This document shows positions 61,785 to 64,000 of a DNA stretch of 64,000 nt, piece after piece. The notes under the pieces are model-generated. The model saw only the letters and a list, made by a program, of their open reading frames with translations. It did no database searches and was not told the DNA's origin. How positions within the stretch are numbered: position 1 is the stretch's first letter; the number at the start of each line of letters is the position of its first letter. The translations under genes were made by a program, and so were the position numbers. This DNA comes from Alicyclobacillus sp. SO9 (GTDB taxonomy: Bacteria; Bacillota; Bacilli; Alicyclobacillales; Alicyclobacillaceae), in the NCBI RefSeq assembly GCF_016406125.1, contig NZ_CP066339.1:248001-312000 (forward strand), written 5' to 3'.

Positions 61785-61827
61785 GAATGAGACGCCGCCC
61801 AAATACTTCTGTTGCGGTGTCTCATTC
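61785..61827 (+). promoter_or_regulatory. Strong hairpin between binding protein and permease genes (second operon)
   Basis: GAATGAGACGCCGC (61785-61798) pairs with GCGGTGTCTCATTC (61814-61827), 14 bp with one G-U pair and a 15-nt loop. No T-tract follows. It is at the same operon position as the hairpin at 5066-5088, an independent example of the same design. Confidence 0.6.
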
Positions 61828-61893
61828 GCGCATTGCCTTCCGGAACATGCCTGTTGTGCTTACTCCGGTACATTACAACGTGGAGGGGTAGAA

Positions 61894-62886
61894 ATGAAAC
61901 GTGTTCTGATTCGGTTGGGGAAGAAGGTGATAGCGGGCATCATCATGGTGTTTATAGTAGCTTCGCTGACATTTTTTCTTGTCCGTATGATGCCCGGAGA
62001 CCCTGTGCAGGCGCAATATGACAAACTCATCATGAACGGAATGACCCCTGACCAAGCGATGTCAGCCGTTCGGGTCATGTACGGATTTATACCCCATCAG
62101 CCGCTTTGGGAACAGTACGGTCATTACGTCGTTCAGATTCTTCACTTTAACCTTGGCAAGTCGATTTCTTATGAAGGAGTGTCTGTCAGACATATCATTT
62201 TGGCCGCAGCACCTTGGACGATTGTTCTGGTTCTCACGGGGACCTTTGCCAGTTTTATCATTGGTATTCTCGGCGGGGTCATTGCAGCGGTTAGGCGGTC
62301 GTCATCGGGCGGGGCCGCACTGACTGTGTCAGGCTCAGTACTGCACGCCGTTCCAAAGTTTGTCATGGCCTTATTGCTGGCTTATGTTTTCACAACCGTG
62401 TGGGCGATCTTTCCGTTTGGAGCCCCATACAACGCAGAGTATTCGCCTGGTCTCAATTGGCCGTTTGTGACTTCCGTCATCGATCACGCTGTCCTTCCCG
62501 TCGCGACGTATGCCCTTGGTGGCTACGGCGGCTGGTTACTGACGATGAAGTCAAGTGTGGTCACAACCCTGGGCGATGACTTCATCCTTGCCTCGGAGGT
62601 CCGAGGTATCAAGCCTTCCATTCGGACAAGATATATTGCGCATAATGCCATTCTTCCCTTATTCACTACGTTGGCACTGACCCTCGGGTTTATGTTCGGC
62701 GGCTCGCTGTTTATTGAGCAAATATTCGACTACCCTGGGCTTGGTAATCTCATGGTGAATTCGATTAATGTTCGAGATTACCCACTTATGAGTGGGACGT
62801 TCCTATTGATTACAATCGCGGTCATTATCTCCAACATCGTGGCGGATCTTCTGTATTCCGTCGTTGACCCGCGGATTCGGAGGTGA
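61894..62886 (+). CDS. Peptide ABC transporter permease (OppB family)
   Basis: A 330-residue membrane subunit. ATG at 61894 follows GTGGAGGGG. The N-terminal helix LGKKVIAGIIMVFIVASLTFFLVRMMPGDPV is the standard OppB opening, and the EAA loop (FILASEVRGIKPSIRTRYIAHNAILPLF) and terminal LLYSVVDPRIR motif are intact. Note that an insert-like stretch of about ten residues (IMNGMTPDQAMSAVRVMYGF) lies between the MMPGDPV motif and QPLWEQY, as in many OppB proteins. The stop codon is 5 bp from the next permease start, which indicates a single operon. Confidence 0.9.
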   Translation: MKRVLIRLGKKVIAGIIMVFIVASLTFFLVRMMPGDPVQAQYDKLIMNGMTPDQAMSAVRVMYGFIPHQPLWEQYGHYVVQILHFNLGKSISYEGVSVRHIILAAAPWTIVLVLTGTFASFIIGILGGVIAAVRRSSSGGAALTVSGSVLHAVPKFVMALLLAYVFTTVWAIFPFGAPYNAEYSPGLNWPFVTSVIDHAVLPVATYALGGYGGWLLTMKSSVVTTLGDDFILASEVRGIKPSIRTRYIAHNAILPLFTTLALTLGFMFGGSLFIEQIFDYPGLGNLMVNSINVRDYPLMSGTFLLITIAVIISNIVADLLYSVVDPRIRR

Positions 62887-62891
62887 CTTAT

Positions 62892-63809
62892 ATGCAGACA
62901 ACCACACTACCAAAGGCTCCAGCCGGACCAAAGAAAAAGCGCCCGACAGGTCGCATTTCCTTTTGGAAAAATGCCTGGCGTTCAATTACCAGAACACCTG
63001 GTCGTATGATTGGCTTTCTGCTTATTGTTATGTTTGTCTTGATGGCCGTTTTAGGGCCGGTGATTTATCCTCATAATCTGCCGATGAATCCCAATGCGAT
63101 TTACGCCCCTCCAAGCTGGCAACACCCGCTTGGCACGGATTTCGAGGGAACGGACAATCTGGCATTAGTCGTACAGGGGTCTCGTTACGTGTTATCAGCT
63201 GCTGCCTTTGGTGCTCTCTTTATGGTCGTCATTGGCACTTCGCTGGGATTGGCTTCAGGATACTTCCTCGGGAAAACAGGTGCCGTCATTATGCGGATTA
63301 CCGACTTGTTTCTCACGGTTCCAACATTTCCGTTGCTGGTCGTACTCTCCACGTTATGGGACTTTGGGAGTCCCCTTGCCATGGGACTTGTACTTGGTGT
63401 AACAGGTTGGGCCGGGCTGGCGAGGGCCGTTCGTTCTCAAACACTATCACTTCGCGAACGCGGTTTTATTGAGTCTGCACGAAGTCTGGGACTGTCTTGG
63501 CCGCACATTCTATTTATTGAGATTCTTCCTAATATCGGTTCCTACATCGCCATGAACCTGTTGATTGGGATTACAGGAAGCATCGAGGCGGAGGTTGGCT
63601 TATTCTTCCTTGGCGTCGTTCCTTTCCAAGTGAACAACTGGGGCGTGATGTTGAACTTGGCCGTATTTTCCGGCGGCGCCATGTCCAGTATGGCGGCGCT
63701 TCCGTATCTGCTGTCGCCGTTGATTGCGTTGCTCTTATTAGTGCTTGGCATCGTTTTATTCCTCGATGCTGTCGATGAAATGTTCAATCCGCGGTTAAAG
63801 GAGGCATAG
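62892..63809 (+). CDS. Peptide ABC transporter permease (OppC family)
   Basis: A 305-residue OppC-type permease. ATG at 62892 has GGAGGTGA at 5-nt spacing, which decides against the GTG at 62883. A basic N-terminal tail leads into helix 1 (RMIGFLLIVMFVLMAVLGPVI), then the OppC motif HPLGTDFEGTDNLALVVQG, and an EAA loop (FIESARSLGLSWPHILFIEILPN). It follows the OppB-type permease and precedes the ATPase gene by 4 bp, completing the membrane part of the second importer. Confidence 0.9.
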   Translation: MQTTTLPKAPAGPKKKRPTGRISFWKNAWRSITRTPGRMIGFLLIVMFVLMAVLGPVIYPHNLPMNPNAIYAPPSWQHPLGTDFEGTDNLALVVQGSRYVLSAAAFGALFMVVIGTSLGLASGYFLGKTGAVIMRITDLFLTVPTFPLLVVLSTLWDFGSPLAMGLVLGVTGWAGLARAVRSQTLSLRERGFIESARSLGLSWPHILFIEILPNIGSYIAMNLLIGITGSIEAEVGLFFLGVVPFQVNNWGVMLNLAVFSGGAMSSMAALPYLLSPLIALLLLVLGIVLFLDAVDEMFNPRLKEA

Positions 63810-63813
63810 GTCT

Positions 63814-64000
63814 GTGAGTGTTCAAGCAGAAACCATCTCAACATCGGAGATTGCCATCTCCATCAGAGGCCTAAACGTTGTTTACTCCACAGGCGCGGGT
63901 GAGATCCCGGCTGTGAACAACGTAGACCTCGATATTCAGGAAGGCAAAATTACGGGGATTATTGGTGAGTCTGGGTCAGGTAAATCAACCCTGATGATGG
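63814..64000 (+). CDS. Peptide ABC transporter ATP-binding protein, N-terminal part (window edge)
   Basis: GTG at 63814 preceded by AAAGGAGG 9 nt upstream begins MSVQAETISTSEIAISIRGL, then a typical ATPase N-terminal domain (NVVYSTGAGEIPAVNNVDLDI) and Walker A GESGSGKST, at about residues 50-58. The gene runs off the right edge, so signature and Walker B cannot be seen. It is the expected OppD-type partner of the preceding permeases. Confidence 0.88.
   Translation, partial: MSVQAETISTSEIAISIRGLNVVYSTGAGEIPAVNNVDLDIQEGKITGIIGESGSGKSTLMM

Overview
The window looks like a chromosomal piece of a low-to-mid GC, spore-former-type Firmicute, most likely an Alicyclobacillus-like member of the Bacillales. 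This rests on AGGAGG-type ribosome sites, frequent GTG and TTG starts, a UPF0735/PheB-type ACT protein, Bacillus-style aspartokinases, several Gram-positive lipoprotein solute-binding proteins, and an amino-sugar/muropeptide salvage gene set of the Bacillus YbbC/YbbE/YkfB/YkfC type. The genus is an inference. I see no rRNA, tRNA, CRISPR array, intact transposase or phage gene.

Layout. 1-7.1 kb: end of a metallophosphoesterase, then an oligopeptide ABC operon (ATPase, ATPase, binding protein, permease, permease). 7.4-13 kb: an AAA ATPase, a membrane-anchored glycoside hydrolase, and a convergent CUT1 sugar ABC transporter. 13.4-15.5 kb: a class B penicillin-binding protein. 15.6-17.1 kb: a short tandem array followed by three copies of a hairpin-rich repeat (R1). 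17.3-24.3 kb: a 21-residue-repeat coiled-coil protein, an RQC-minor-like protein, a Gfo/Idh/MocA oxidoreductase, a PAS-HD protein, an orphan peptide-binding protein and a small membrane protein. 24.3-25.6 kb: a second hairpin repeat (R2, two copies) and GC-rich tandem repeats. 25.6-31.8 kb: a SWIM-SNF2 helicase, an IclR regulator, an acyl-CoA dehydrogenase and the 3' remnant of a CaiB-type CoA-transferase. 32.0-38.0 kb: two direct copies of a composite repeat (R3) bracket about 4.7 kb of accessory genes, including an ECF sigma factor fused to a long C-terminal domain and a decayed two-gene operon. 38.2-44.4 kb: an unknown protein, a CPBP protease, a zinc-ribbon/TPR plus SWIM gene pair, a nucleotidyltransferase toxin-antitoxin-like pair and a truncated quinone reductase. 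44.4-47.6 kb: two aspartokinases and PheB.

From 47.6 kb to the right edge lies what looks like one functional unit for cell-wall salvage. It has a MurR/RpiR regulator, NamZ-type exo-muramidase, GNAT, PIG-L deacetylase, AnmK, a MurK-like kinase, a cytoplasmic NlpC/P60 endopeptidase, a dipeptide epimerase, an AmiE-like serine hydrolase, an S15 hydrolase and an oligopeptide ABC importer. Similar ATGAAA boxes lie at two intergenic switch regions, and a perfect palindrome overlaps a promoter upstream of the importer. Together these suggest coordinated control of muropeptide import and breakdown to amino sugars and amino acids.

The other theme is repeats. Short in-frame tandem repeats expand several proteins. 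Three related families of hairpin-rich intergenic repeats, with arms built on AATAGxGATC and GCTTATT, occupy the long gene-free stretches and match no family I recognise.
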